DNA of 64,000 nt, taken from positions 3,511-67,510 of the forward strand of contig CAZPMH010000012.1 in assembly GCA_964587815.1 (NCBI GenBank). Direction: 5' to 3'. Positions 33,721-41,939 of this stretch are shown in pieces. Made by a program: the position numbers and the translations under genes. This DNA is from UBA1672 sp964587815 (GTDB lineage: Bacteria; Pseudomonadota; Alphaproteobacteria; Micavibrionales; Micavibrionaceae). How positions within the stretch are numbered: the first letter of the stretch is position 1; each line of letters starts with the position of its first letter. Under the pieces are notes generated by a model, which saw nothing but the letters and a program-made list of their open reading frames with translations, was not told the origin of the DNA and made no database searches.

Positions 33721-33870
33721 ATGGATTTTATATTTCGTGCGTTGTTTTGGGCATGTTTTTCCGTCGCCGGTTTAATTTTACTGAACTTAGCACAAAAATC
33801 GAATAAGAGCGTATGGAACCTTTTGTCTAAAACATATTTTAATCAGAGTGATCAGCGTCATAAATATTGA
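33721..33870 (+). CDS. Possible single-helix small membrane protein, 49 aa
   Basis: An intact ORF from ATG 33721 to TGA 33870 encodes 49 residues. A hydrophobic helix (FRALFWACFSVAGLILLNLA, residues 5-24) is followed by a polar, basic tail. No strong ribosome site precedes it, so it may be chance. Its place 31 bp before ftsH suggests a small partner or modulator of the membrane protease, but this is inference. Conservation in relatives would decide. Confidence 0.35.
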   Translation: MDFIFRALFWACFSVAGLILLNLAQKSNKSVWNLLSKTYFNQSDQRHKY

Positions 33871-33901
33871 CCGACTTCGTTGTAAATAAAGGATATTTGT
33901 T

Positions 33902-35788
33902 TTGAATAATATTAATAAGAACCTCGTATTTTGGCTGGCCATTGGCCTTGTGGTTATTCTGTTGCTGAATGTTGCGCAGGAGGCACAGAAAAATGCTTTA
34001 TTGAAGGGGCAGGAAATTAGCTATTCCCGCTTTATGGAGGATGCGCGCAGCGGACGCGTGAAGGGCGTTATCGTTAAAGGTGATGAAATTTACGGCACGT
34101 ATGCAAGTGATAACAGTACCTTTAAAGCGAAAGTGCCGCCTGCGGAGAATATTGTTTCTCGTCTTGAGGGGACGAACGTTGAAATTAAGGCGGAAGAGCC
34201 AGAGCCGCCACAGATTCGCCTGATTGATATTTTGATGTCGATTTTTCCGATTCTGCTTTTGATCGGTTTTTGGTTCTTCATTATGCGCCAAATGAACGGT
34301 AAAGGCGGCGGCGGTGCGATGGGCTTTGGTAAGTCGCGCGCGAAAATGCTGACAGAGAATCAGAGCAATGTAACTTTCAAAGATGTTGCAGGCATTGAAG
34401 AGGCTAAGCAGGAACTGGAAGAAGTTGTTGAATTTCTGAAAGACCCGCAAAAATTTCAGCGCTTAGGTGGTAATATTCCAAAAGGTGCGCTGTTAGTCGG
34501 CTCGCCAGGTACAGGTAAAACCTTGATCGCACGTGCAGTTGCGGGGGAAGCGGGCGTCCCGTTTTTCAGTATCTCAGGTTCTGACTTTGTTGAAATGTTT
34601 GTCGGTGTCGGTGCAAGCCGCGTGCGTGACATGTTTGAGCAGGGGCGTAAGAATGCGCCTTGTATTATCTTTATCGACGAGATTGATGCGGTCGGTCGTC
34701 ACCGTGGTGCCGGTTATGGCGGCGGTAATGATGAGCGTGAGCAGACACTTAACCAGATGCTGGTTGAAATGGACGGTTTTGACGCGACGGAGGGCGTGAT
34801 TATTATCGCGGCGACAAACCGTGCGGATGTTTTGGATCCTGCGCTGTTGCGCCCGGGCCGTTTTGATCGCCAAATCACGGTTCCTCTACCTGATGTGAAG
34901 GGACGCGAGAAAATTTTGGAAGTGCATATGCGTAAAGTGCCGTTGTCGAATACTGTTGATGCGTCAATTATTGCGCGCGGAACACCCGGGTTTTCCGGTG
35001 CTGAGCTTGCCAACCTTGTGAATGAAGCGGCGTTGCTCGCGGCGCGCAAGAATAAGCGCCTTGTCGGAATGGATGATTTGGAAGAGGCGCGTGATAAGGT
35101 TATGATGGGCGCGGAACGGCGTTCTATGGCTATGAGTGATGACGAGAAAAAGCTCACGGCTTATCACGAGGCGGGGCATGCGATTGTTTCGCTGAATGAA
35201 CCTGAATGTGACCCAATCCATAAGGCAACAATTGTGCCGCGCGGTCGTGCGCTGGGTATGGTGATGAGCTTGCCTGAGGGTGATCGATACAGTAAATCTA
35301 TCGCGAAGATGAAGGCTGACCTTGCGATGACGATGGGTGGACGTGCCGCTGAAGAAATTAAGTTTGGTAAAGACCAAGTCACAAGCGGAGCCTCAAGCGA
35401 TATCCAATATGCGTCATCTTTGGCCAGAGCCATGGTTATGCAGTGGGGACTTAGCGATAAGATCGGTATGATAAATTACGGCGATGATCCGAATAGTTAT
35501 CATGAGCGTCGCATTTCGCCTGAAAAAGAAGCCGAGATTGATAAGGAAGTGAAAAAACTTATCGATGAGGCCTATGATCGTGCGATGAAGTGTCTGACAG
35601 ATAAGAAAGACGATTTTGAGACGTTGGCGCAGGCTTTGCTTGAATATGAGTTGCTTTCTGGAGATGAAATCAAAGCCCTGTTGAGAGGGGAGCCGATTAT
35701 TCGAAACGATCCTGATGATGATCAACCTTCTGCGCCGCCACGCCCGAGTGTGCCGCGCGGTGGTGCTTTAACGCCAACAGAGGCGTAA
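33902..35788 (+). CDS. ftsH: ATP-dependent zinc metalloprotease FtsH
   Basis: Membrane AAA+ protease that degrades misfolded membrane proteins and regulators. Two TM helices (about 6-24 and 104-124) flank a short periplasmic domain. The AAA module has Walker A GSPGTGKT at 200-207, CIIFIDEIDAVGR (Walker B), and the second-region-of-homology block ATNRADVLDPALLRPGRFDR. The zinc site is HEAGH at 422-426. The length of 628 is normal. Translation seems to start at a TTG (33902), with AAAGGA about 8 bases upstream. A strong terminator follows at 35807. Confidence 0.95.
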   Translation: MNNINKNLVFWLAIGLVVILLLNVAQEAQKNALLKGQEISYSRFMEDARSGRVKGVIVKGDEIYGTYASDNSTFKAKVPPAENIVSRLEGTNVEIKAEEPEPPQIRLIDILMSIFPILLLIGFWFFIMRQMNGKGGGGAMGFGKSRAKMLTENQSNVTFKDVAGIEEAKQELEEVVEFLKDPQKFQRLGGNIPKGALLVGSPGTGKTLIARAVAGEAGVPFFSISGSDFVEMFVGVGASRVRDMFEQGRKNAPCIIFIDEIDAVGRHRGAGYGGGNDEREQTLNQMLVEMDGFDATEGVIIIAATNRADVLDPALLRPGRFDRQITVPLPDVKGREKILEVHMRKVPLSNTVDASIIARGTPGFSGAELANLVNEAALLAARKNKRLVGMDDLEEARDKVMMGAERRSMAMSDDEKKLTAYHEAGHAIVSLNEPECDPIHKATIVPRGRALGMVMSLPEGDRYSKSIAKMKADLAMTMGGRAAEEIKFGKDQVTSGASSDIQYASSLARAMVMQWGLSDKIGMINYGDDPNSYHERRISPEKEAEIDKEVKKLIDEAYDRAMKCLTDKKDDFETLAQALLEYELLSGDEIKALLRGEPIIRNDPDDDQPSAPPRPSVPRGGALTPTEA

Positions 35789-35806
35789 TCAGAAAAACCA
35801 ATAAGA

Positions 35807-35838
35807 AAAGCCGCAGTTAATATTGCGGCTTTCTTTTT
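35807..35838 (+). terminator. Rho-independent terminator after ftsH
   Basis: AAAGCCGCA (35807-35815) pairs with TGCGGCTTT (35824-35832) around an 8-base loop, followed by CTTTTT. It lies between ftsH and the convergent SGNH gene and probably serves ftsH. Confidence 0.85.
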
Positions 35839-35871
35839 GTCCGTTTGTCATTGATGTTGTTTAGTTTTCGT

Positions 35872-36762
35872 TCAAAGGCTTTCATTTGCAAGAGCAATTA
35901 GCATTTGACGTTCTTCATCAGTTACGCCTTCAGGCAGATATTGAATATCTCTGAGCGTATTATCGACCAGATTTTTATAAAGAAGAAGAGCAAGAAGATA
36001 AGAGCCTTGCGGTGAAGGATGGCTTCCGTCTTCGTGATAAAGGTTTAACGCCTTGTATTGCGCGGCAGCGTAGGCCCAATGTTTGCCTGCGGGAATTTCA
36101 ATTAACTTATGTTTTGCCACGATGTAGCGCGTGCGGTTGACCAGATTTTTATACATTTCTACGGGGCCGCCGATCAAAGACTTTTGTTTAACATACCAAT
36201 GGCTGCCCGGCTGTCTGGGCCATGTCATGACAAAAACGGGCAGAGCTCCTGTGGCTTGTGTCGCTTGTATCCAGGGGATTAGGGCGCGATCAACTTCGTT
36301 TGCGCTGCTGCTGTTTCTGGCCCACAGGCTTTGCGGTTGGAAAACCACAAAATCCCAAACTTGATTTTCAATAAATGAGGCCTTTTCAGGTGCGTTCCAA
36401 AGCTGGCTGAGGCGCGCACCATCAACCGTGTATTGCCCAACCTCGATTTTTACGCGGGCACTCGGGTCGTTAAGCGCTAAATTTTGAAGCGTTTGCGGCA
36501 TTGTGTTGTAGGACGTGTAGCTGTTGCCGACGAAAAGGATGCGCATTACCGGACGATCAAGCTGCGGGGGCTTTTGTTCAACGTATTTGAAATTGTCAGA
36601 GCTGAAAATTAAGCTGCCAGCGGTCATGAAAAACAAAATCACGCATACAACCGTTATCGCGGTGATAACGGCTTTTTGTTTGGCTTTTTTGACAACGTAG
36701 TTCACGCCCTCATTGTTTAAATCGCCAACGTGTTTTTCAGGTTTTTTCTTGTCTTTTTTCAT
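35872..36762 (-). CDS. Membrane-anchored SGNH/GDSL-type hydrolase
   Basis: A 296-residue protein. A basic N-terminus and one TM helix (about residues 32-54, VITAITVVCVILFFMTAGSL) are followed by an external domain. ILFVGNSYTSYNTMP gives block I with the catalytic Ser, FQPQSLWARN fits a later block, and LYHEDGSHPSPQGSYLLA provides the Asp/His pair. Such hydrolases act as esterases or on glycan acyl groups. The actual substrate is unknown. Its start overlaps the N-formylglutamate amidohydrolase stop by one base, so they form an operon. Confidence 0.7.
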   Translation of the reverse strand: MKKDKKKPEKHVGDLNNEGVNYVVKKAKQKAVITAITVVCVILFFMTAGSLIFSSDNFKYVEQKPPQLDRPVMRILFVGNSYTSYNTMPQTLQNLALNDPSARVKIEVGQYTVDGARLSQLWNAPEKASFIENQVWDFVVFQPQSLWARNSSSANEVDRALIPWIQATQATGALPVFVMTWPRQPGSHWYVKQKSLIGGPVEMYKNLVNRTRYIVAKHKLIEIPAGKHWAYAAAQYKALNLYHEDGSHPSPQGSYLLALLLYKNLVDNTLRDIQYLPEGVTDEERQMLIALANESL

Positions 36763-37640
36763 TAAAAACCAAGGTGACTCATTCTATTTTCGTTGTCAAT
36801 CGCGATTGCACTTGATCTTGGTTGAGCGAAAACATGAAAGCCAGGGCTGTTTTCAAGGTGTTCGGCGCATCGCGCCAGGAAATCTGCCATTTTGGCTTTG
36901 CCCTCTGGGGTGGCGATAAGATCGTGTCTGATTTCCAAACCTAAAAACTGGATATCGTTTTGTTCTGTAATAATCGGTGCGGCGTTTCCCGGGCGGTCAG
37001 CGACACGATATGGTTCGCCCGAAACGAATTGATATTCGTCTTGCTCGCTTAAGAAGTCTTCCAAAGCGCGGGACAGCGGCGTTTTCTCGCATCGTATTGT
37101 TCCGATTTCAACATCGCGGCGTTTTTGTTCCCATGTCGGGTTAAAGCTATGTACTTCAAGCAATATAGCCTGTCCGCCGTTGTTTGAGCGTACTTCGTCC
37201 AAAATTTCTGCCTGCGCGGCGTGATAAGGCTCGTAAATTGCAGCCAGTCTTTGTGCGGTTTGCCCCTCGCAGCATTGGTCGGGCATGTTTTGCGGGATCA
37301 TGATGTGACTATATTCTGAAGAGGATTGGGTTATAGCGTAATCGGGCTTGCAGTTCAGGTCGCAAACGAGCCTTGAGTAATTGCCCCAAATGTAGCTGTC
37401 CTCAGGGCGCGTTTCCATTAGTGCATCGAATAAACCTGATACGTGTAAATCTGATGCCTCATGTGCGGTTTCGAACCAGCTTTCATCTGTGCCAAGACAG
37501 GGTTGTAAACATTTGGGAACGGCATGCCCGTTATGCGGGCCAGCAAATATCACAGCTGATTTTCCCTCACGCATGGATACGGGCGCAGGATCATCTGCGG
37601 ATAAATGAAATTTTTTTTGTGTCGGTTCGCTACCACTCAT
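36762..37640 (-). CDS. N-formylglutamate amidohydrolase-like protein
   Basis: FGase family protein of 292 residues. Visible elements are FAGPHNGHAVP (metal-ligand His-region), HEASDLHVSGLFDAL, GNYSRLVCDLNC (Arg/Asp contact), ILLEVHSFNPTW (His) and FLGLEIRHDLI (Glu/Arg). The family removes formyl from N-formylglutamate in the last step of histidine breakdown, but hut genes are not adjacent, so a different amide substrate is possible. It is the first gene of a two-gene operon with the SGNH hydrolase and divergent from glmM. Confidence 0.82.
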   Translation of the reverse strand: MSGSEPTQKKFHLSADDPAPVSMREGKSAVIFAGPHNGHAVPKCLQPCLGTDESWFETAHEASDLHVSGLFDALMETRPEDSYIWGNYSRLVCDLNCKPDYAITQSSSEYSHIMIPQNMPDQCCEGQTAQRLAAIYEPYHAAQAEILDEVRSNNGGQAILLEVHSFNPTWEQKRRDVEIGTIRCEKTPLSRALEDFLSEQDEYQFVSGEPYRVADRPGNAAPIITEQNDIQFLGLEIRHDLIATPEGKAKMADFLARCAEHLENSPGFHVFAQPRSSAIAIDNENRMSHLGF

Positions 37641-37834
37641 TCTTCAACGTCGCTCGTTTTTTTAGCTATTTTAGGTGCTCTGCTCATGCCTATATAGCCT
37701 TATTTTTCTTATCATTAGTTTAAAGTTTGTCTTTTCACAAGGAAATCATAGCATTTTTGGTGTGATTTGTCGCATTTTGTACGCCGTGAAAAAGGCGGTT
37801 GTCAAAAACGCTTTGCCCGCATACAGTCTTGTTT

Positions 37835-39205
37835 ATGACGACAGAAAAAAGACAATATTTTGGGACTGACGGTATTCGCGGGCGTGCGAATAGCGAGAAG
37901 ATGTGTGCGGATATGGCATTGCGCGTTGCAATGGCTACGGCGAGTGTGCTGAAAGCATCACGCGGTGGTGATCATATGGATCGCGTTGTTATTGGCAAAG
38001 ACACACGCCTTTCAGGGTATATGTTAGAGCAGGCGATGAGTGCCGGTTTTATATCCATGGGAATGGATGTGATTCTTGTGGGGCCGATACCGACACCCGG
38101 GATTGCAAAGCTCACGCGGTCATTGCGTGCGGATGTTGGGGTGATGATTTCGGCGTCGCATAACCCGTATCAGGATAATGGAATCAAATTGTTCGGCCCT
38201 GACGGTTTTAAGTTGGATGATGAGATTGAACTGCGTATTGAAGAGAAAATCGACCAGAATCTGTCGAGCGAGCTAGCCTCGCCTGAAGGGTTGGGGAAAG
38301 CGAATCGTCTTGATGATGCGTTGGGGCGGTATATTGAGTCATTAAAGCGTTCCATTCCAAGGCGTGGGACGCTGCAGGGGTTAAAGGTTGTTGTCGATTG
38401 TGCGCATGGTGCGGCTTATAAGGTTGCGCCGCAAGTTTTGTGGGAGTTAGAGGCCGAGGTTATTTCTATTGGCGCTTCACCAAACGGGCGCAATATTAAT
38501 GACGGATATGGCGCGACGGCGACACAGGCCTTACAAGAGGCGGTGGTTGATCACGATGCTGATTTGGGCATTGCGCTTGATGGTGATGCGGACAGGCTTA
38601 TTCTGGTAGATGAGCGCGGCACTAAGATTGATGGTGACCAAATCATGGGCGCTTTGGCGCTTTGGTTTAAAGATCAAGAGATATTGCGTGGCGGCGGCTT
38701 GGTTGCGACCGTAATGTCTAATCTCGGTTTAGAGCGCCTTATGGAGGCTAACGGCTTAACATTGGCGCGTACAGCGGTGGGTGATCGCTATGTTGTTGAG
38801 CATATGCGCAAAGAGGGATTTAACCTTGGTGGTGAGCAATCGGGGCATTTGGTGCTCAGTGATTATGCAACCACGGGGGATGGATTGCTTGCGGCCTTGC
38901 AGGTGATGAGCATTTTGAAACATAAAGGCCAGTCTGCGAGTGAGGCCTTGAATGTATTTGAGCCTGTGCCGCAGCTTTTGAAGAATGTTAGATATGAGGG
39001 GCAAGACCCGTTAGAACAGGATCACATCAAAGATAGCATCAAAAAAGCATCGGCGCGTTTTAACGGCGATGGGCGATTGTTGATACGCAAATCAGGGACT
39101 GAGCCATTAATTCGCGTGATGGCGGAAGGGGATGATTCGGCATTGGTGCACGAAATCGTCGATGATTTGTGTCAAGTGATTGCAAAAGCTGCGTCAGTGG
39201 GTTAG
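37835..39205 (+). CDS. glmM: Phosphoglucosamine mutase
   Basis: Interconverts glucosamine-6-P and glucosamine-1-P on the path to UDP-GlcNAc and peptidoglycan. YFGTDGIRGRAN is at the N-terminus. The phosphoserine loop VMISASHNPYQDNGIKLFG carries the catalytic Ser. DGDADRLILVDERG is the metal loop, GGEQSGHLVL the sugar loop and RKSGTEPLIRVMAEG the phosphate loop. The length of 456 is typical. The ATG at 37835 fits the family start; an in-frame TTG at 37799 would add 12 residues. No clear Shine-Dalgarno is visible. Confidence 0.94.
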   Translation: MTTEKRQYFGTDGIRGRANSEKMCADMALRVAMATASVLKASRGGDHMDRVVIGKDTRLSGYMLEQAMSAGFISMGMDVILVGPIPTPGIAKLTRSLRADVGVMISASHNPYQDNGIKLFGPDGFKLDDEIELRIEEKIDQNLSSELASPEGLGKANRLDDALGRYIESLKRSIPRRGTLQGLKVVVDCAHGAAYKVAPQVLWELEAEVISIGASPNGRNINDGYGATATQALQEAVVDHDADLGIALDGDADRLILVDERGTKIDGDQIMGALALWFKDQEILRGGGLVATVMSNLGLERLMEANGLTLARTAVGDRYVVEHMRKEGFNLGGEQSGHLVLSDYATTGDGLLAALQVMSILKHKGQSASEALNVFEPVPQLLKNVRYEGQDPLEQDHIKDSIKKASARFNGDGRLLIRKSGTEPLIRVMAEGDDSALVHEIVDDLCQVIAKAASVG

Positions 39206-39257
39206 TACTCAGGGCGTTGATTGATTGTTCTTTAAATTCAATGAGTGAAATATCATT

Positions 39258-40427
39258 ATGAATGAACAAAATAAGAGCTTGGCTCTGCTGCCTAACGGGT
39301 TTGTTGATGTTCTTCCCCCCTTTGCCGAGGCAGAGGCGCAGTCGGTTCGTACCTTGATGGATGTTTTTCGCAGCTACGGCTATCAACAGGTTAAGCCACC
39401 ATTGCTTGAATTTGAGAGCAGTTTGCTTGCTCCGGGGCCGGGGGCGCGCCTTTCTTCCGAGACTTTCCGCATTATGGATCCTGTCAGTCACCGTATGCTT
39501 GGTGTGCGGTCTGATACGACGGCGCAGGTGGCGCGGATTGTTCATTCGCGTTTGTTGAATGCGGAGCGTCCTCTACGGCTGATGTATGCTAATGATGTTT
39601 TGCGGATTAAGGGTAGCCAGTTGCGCACTGAACGTCAATTTACGCAAGTGGGGTGTGAATTTATCGGTGATCAGGATGAGATCGAAGCCGATGTTGAGAT
39701 TTGTGTTTTATCTTTGCTGGGGCTTAAGGCAGTTGGTGTTTCTGATATTACATTGGACATGACAATTCCGGGATTTGTTCAAGGCTTGCTTGATGAGGCA
39801 GGTGATAAAGCCGAAGCTATGGAAAAGGCTGTTCATCAGCGTGACTATGATGCTTTAAAAGCGATGCCTGAGCGATCCGCGCAGATTTTGGCTCAGATTA
39901 TGGCGGCGAGCGGTGATGTCCCCGAAGTATTGGAAAAGCTCTCCAAAATTGAGGAAATGGCGGAGCACTGCCATCGTTTGCAATCTATATGCGACAAAGT
40001 AACCAGTGCTATGTCGGCTCTTGGTGTTGACGATTTTACCTTGAGTGTCGATATTCTGGAGCAGAAGGGGTTTGAGTATCACAAACATTTTGCTTTTACG
40101 TTGTTCGGTTCCCATGTCCACGGTGAGTTAGGGCGCGGCGGTCGATATGATGTTGTTTTCGGTGAGGATGTTATTCCATCAGATCGTCAAGATTCTGATC
40201 ATTCTTACGTTGCAAAAGGGTTTACGTTGTATATGGATACGGTTTTGCGCACGATGACGCCCGCGCCGAAAGATAATGTCGTTTTTGCATCGCTCGGGGC
40301 CAGTTGGAATGAAATCCAAGAATTGCAAAGCCAAGGCTATATTGTTGTGCGCGGTGTGACAGATGCACAAGATGTGCCGTCGCACTGTAACTATGTTTAC
40401 GAGAATGGCGAGTTACGCGCGTTGTAG
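39258..40427 (+). CDS. hisZ: ATP phosphoribosyltransferase regulatory subunit
   Basis: HisRS-like subunit that makes the short HisG active in histidine synthesis. It resembles the HisRS catalytic core: GFVDVLPPFAEAEAQSV, FESSLLAPGPGARLSSETFR, LGVRSDTTAQVARIV (motif 2 region), ERQFTQVGCEFIG and a late GGRYD element. It lacks the tRNA-binding C-domain. The length of 389 fits. It is followed by purA, a common alphaproteobacterial pair. Its presence implies a short-form HisG elsewhere in the genome. Confidence 0.9.
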   Translation: MNEQNKSLALLPNGFVDVLPPFAEAEAQSVRTLMDVFRSYGYQQVKPPLLEFESSLLAPGPGARLSSETFRIMDPVSHRMLGVRSDTTAQVARIVHSRLLNAERPLRLMYANDVLRIKGSQLRTERQFTQVGCEFIGDQDEIEADVEICVLSLLGLKAVGVSDITLDMTIPGFVQGLLDEAGDKAEAMEKAVHQRDYDALKAMPERSAQILAQIMAASGDVPEVLEKLSKIEEMAEHCHRLQSICDKVTSAMSALGVDDFTLSVDILEQKGFEYHKHFAFTLFGSHVHGELGRGGRYDVVFGEDVIPSDRQDSDHSYVAKGFTLYMDTVLRTMTPAPKDNVVFASLGASWNEIQELQSQGYIVVRGVTDAQDVPSHCNYVYENGELRAL

Positions 40428-40471
40428 GTAAGAAGTTTAAAAAATTCATACAAAAAGGATGAGGTTTTATT

Positions 40472-41764
40472 ATGAGTAATGTTGCGGTAATCGGTTCCCA
40501 GTGGGGCGATGAAGGTAAAGGCAAGATTGTTGACTGGTTGTCCTCGCGCGCGGATGTCGTTGTGCGTTTCCAAGGCGGTCATAATGCCGGGCATACTCTG
40601 GTTATTGAAGGAACTGAATATAAGCTCAGCCTTTTGCCATCCGGTATTGTGCGCCCCGGTAAAGTTTCGATGATCGGTAATGGCGTGGTTGTCAGCCCGT
40701 GGGCGTTTTTAAAAGAGATTAGCCGCATTAAAGAAAAGGGCGTTAAGATTTCGCCTGATAATTTGAAATTAGCAGAAAATGCGCATCTTATTCTTCCTGT
40801 TCATCAAGCGCTCGATCAAGCATTGGAGATGACACGCGGGGAAGGAAAGTTAGGCACAACAAAGCGTGGTATCGGGCCGACTTATGAAGATAAGGTCGCG
40901 CGCCGCGGTATTCGTGTTTGTGATTTGCGCCATCCCGACACGCTTAAAACCAAGCTGACGAAGATGATGTTTCACCACAATATTTTGTTAAAGGGGTTGG
41001 GGGCGGATCCTTTGGACACAAATGAAATGTACGACAAGTTGATGGAGATTGCGCCAGACATTTTGGCTTATGCTTCTACTGTTTGGAGAGAATTGGACGA
41101 AGCACGGCTTGCGGGTAAAAAGATTTTGTTCGAGGGCGCGCAAGGGACGATGTTGGATATTGACCATGGCACGTATCCTTATGTGACCTCATCGAACACA
41201 GCGGCAGGGCAGGCATCATTGGGGGCGGGAATTGGCCCTGATGCAGTGAAATATGTTCTGGGGATTACAAAGGCTTATACAACGCGTGTTGGTTCAGGGC
41301 CTTTCCCGACAGAACAAGATAACGAGGTTGGACAATTTTTGGGCGAGCGTGGTAAAGAATTCGGAACTGTGACAGGGCGTAAACGCCGTTGTGGCTGGTT
41401 TGATGCCACCATGGTGAGGCAAGCGGTTAAAGTGAACGGCATTCACGGCATTGCGCTGACAAAGCTGGATGTTCTTGATGGTTTGGATGAGATCAAAATC
41501 TGTGTTGGTTATAAGCTGAACGGTAAAGAAATTGATTACTTTCCGGCAGGACAGTACGCCCAAGCTGAAGTTGAACCGATTTATGAGACGGTTGAAGGGT
41601 GGAGCGAGACAACGTATGGCGCGCGCAGTTGGGGCGATTTACCTGCCGCAGCGGTCAAGTATGTTCGTCATATTGAGGAATTGATCGAAGCGCCTGTATC
41701 CATGCTTTCGACCAGCCCTGAGCGTGATGATACGATTTTGATGCGTGATCCGTTTGTGGATTAA
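40472..41764 (+). CDS. purA: Adenylosuccinate synthetase
   Basis: GTP-dependent enzyme of AMP synthesis (IMP + Asp to adenylosuccinate). The start VIGSQWGDEGKGKIVDWLS is the nucleotide loop with the catalytic Asp. FQGGHNAGHTLV, GTTKRGIGPTYEDK, FEGAQGTMLDIDHGTYP, TGRKRRCGWFD and TKLDVLDGL are all diagnostic. The length of 430 is normal. AAGGA precedes the ATG. A hairpin terminator follows. Confidence 0.95.
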   Translation: MSNVAVIGSQWGDEGKGKIVDWLSSRADVVVRFQGGHNAGHTLVIEGTEYKLSLLPSGIVRPGKVSMIGNGVVVSPWAFLKEISRIKEKGVKISPDNLKLAENAHLILPVHQALDQALEMTRGEGKLGTTKRGIGPTYEDKVARRGIRVCDLRHPDTLKTKLTKMMFHHNILLKGLGADPLDTNEMYDKLMEIAPDILAYASTVWRELDEARLAGKKILFEGAQGTMLDIDHGTYPYVTSSNTAAGQASLGAGIGPDAVKYVLGITKAYTTRVGSGPFPTEQDNEVGQFLGERGKEFGTVTGRKRRCGWFDATMVRQAVKVNGIHGIALTKLDVLDGLDEIKICVGYKLNGKEIDYFPAGQYAQAEVEPIYETVEGWSETTYGARSWGDLPAAAVKYVRHIEELIEAPVSMLSTSPERDDTILMRDPFVD

Positions 41765-41787
41765 GCAGAGTTTTCCTTAGTTAAAAT

Positions 41788-41812
41788 CAACCGTTTCTAA
41801 GCGGTTGTTTTA
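41788..41812 (+). terminator. Rho-independent terminator after purA
   Basis: CAACCG (41788-41793) pairs with CGGTTG (41802-41807) around an 8-base loop, followed by TTTTACTTTTG. It ends the hisZ-purA transcript. Confidence 0.7.
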
Positions 41813-41939
41813 CTTTTGTTTATATCCGCCTTAGACTTTGGTTTAATCAAGGTCTTGGGTATGGTTCGTTTTCTGACATATACACCTCTATGCTGCGTTG
41901 CTTTTCTTCTAAGTCGGTACTTAAAAGAAGGGCAGATTT

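Noticed and set aside
34714..35377. Long minus-strand frames opposite ftsH
   Set aside because: The plus strand encodes a complete FtsH with all motifs; the opposite frames have no family features.
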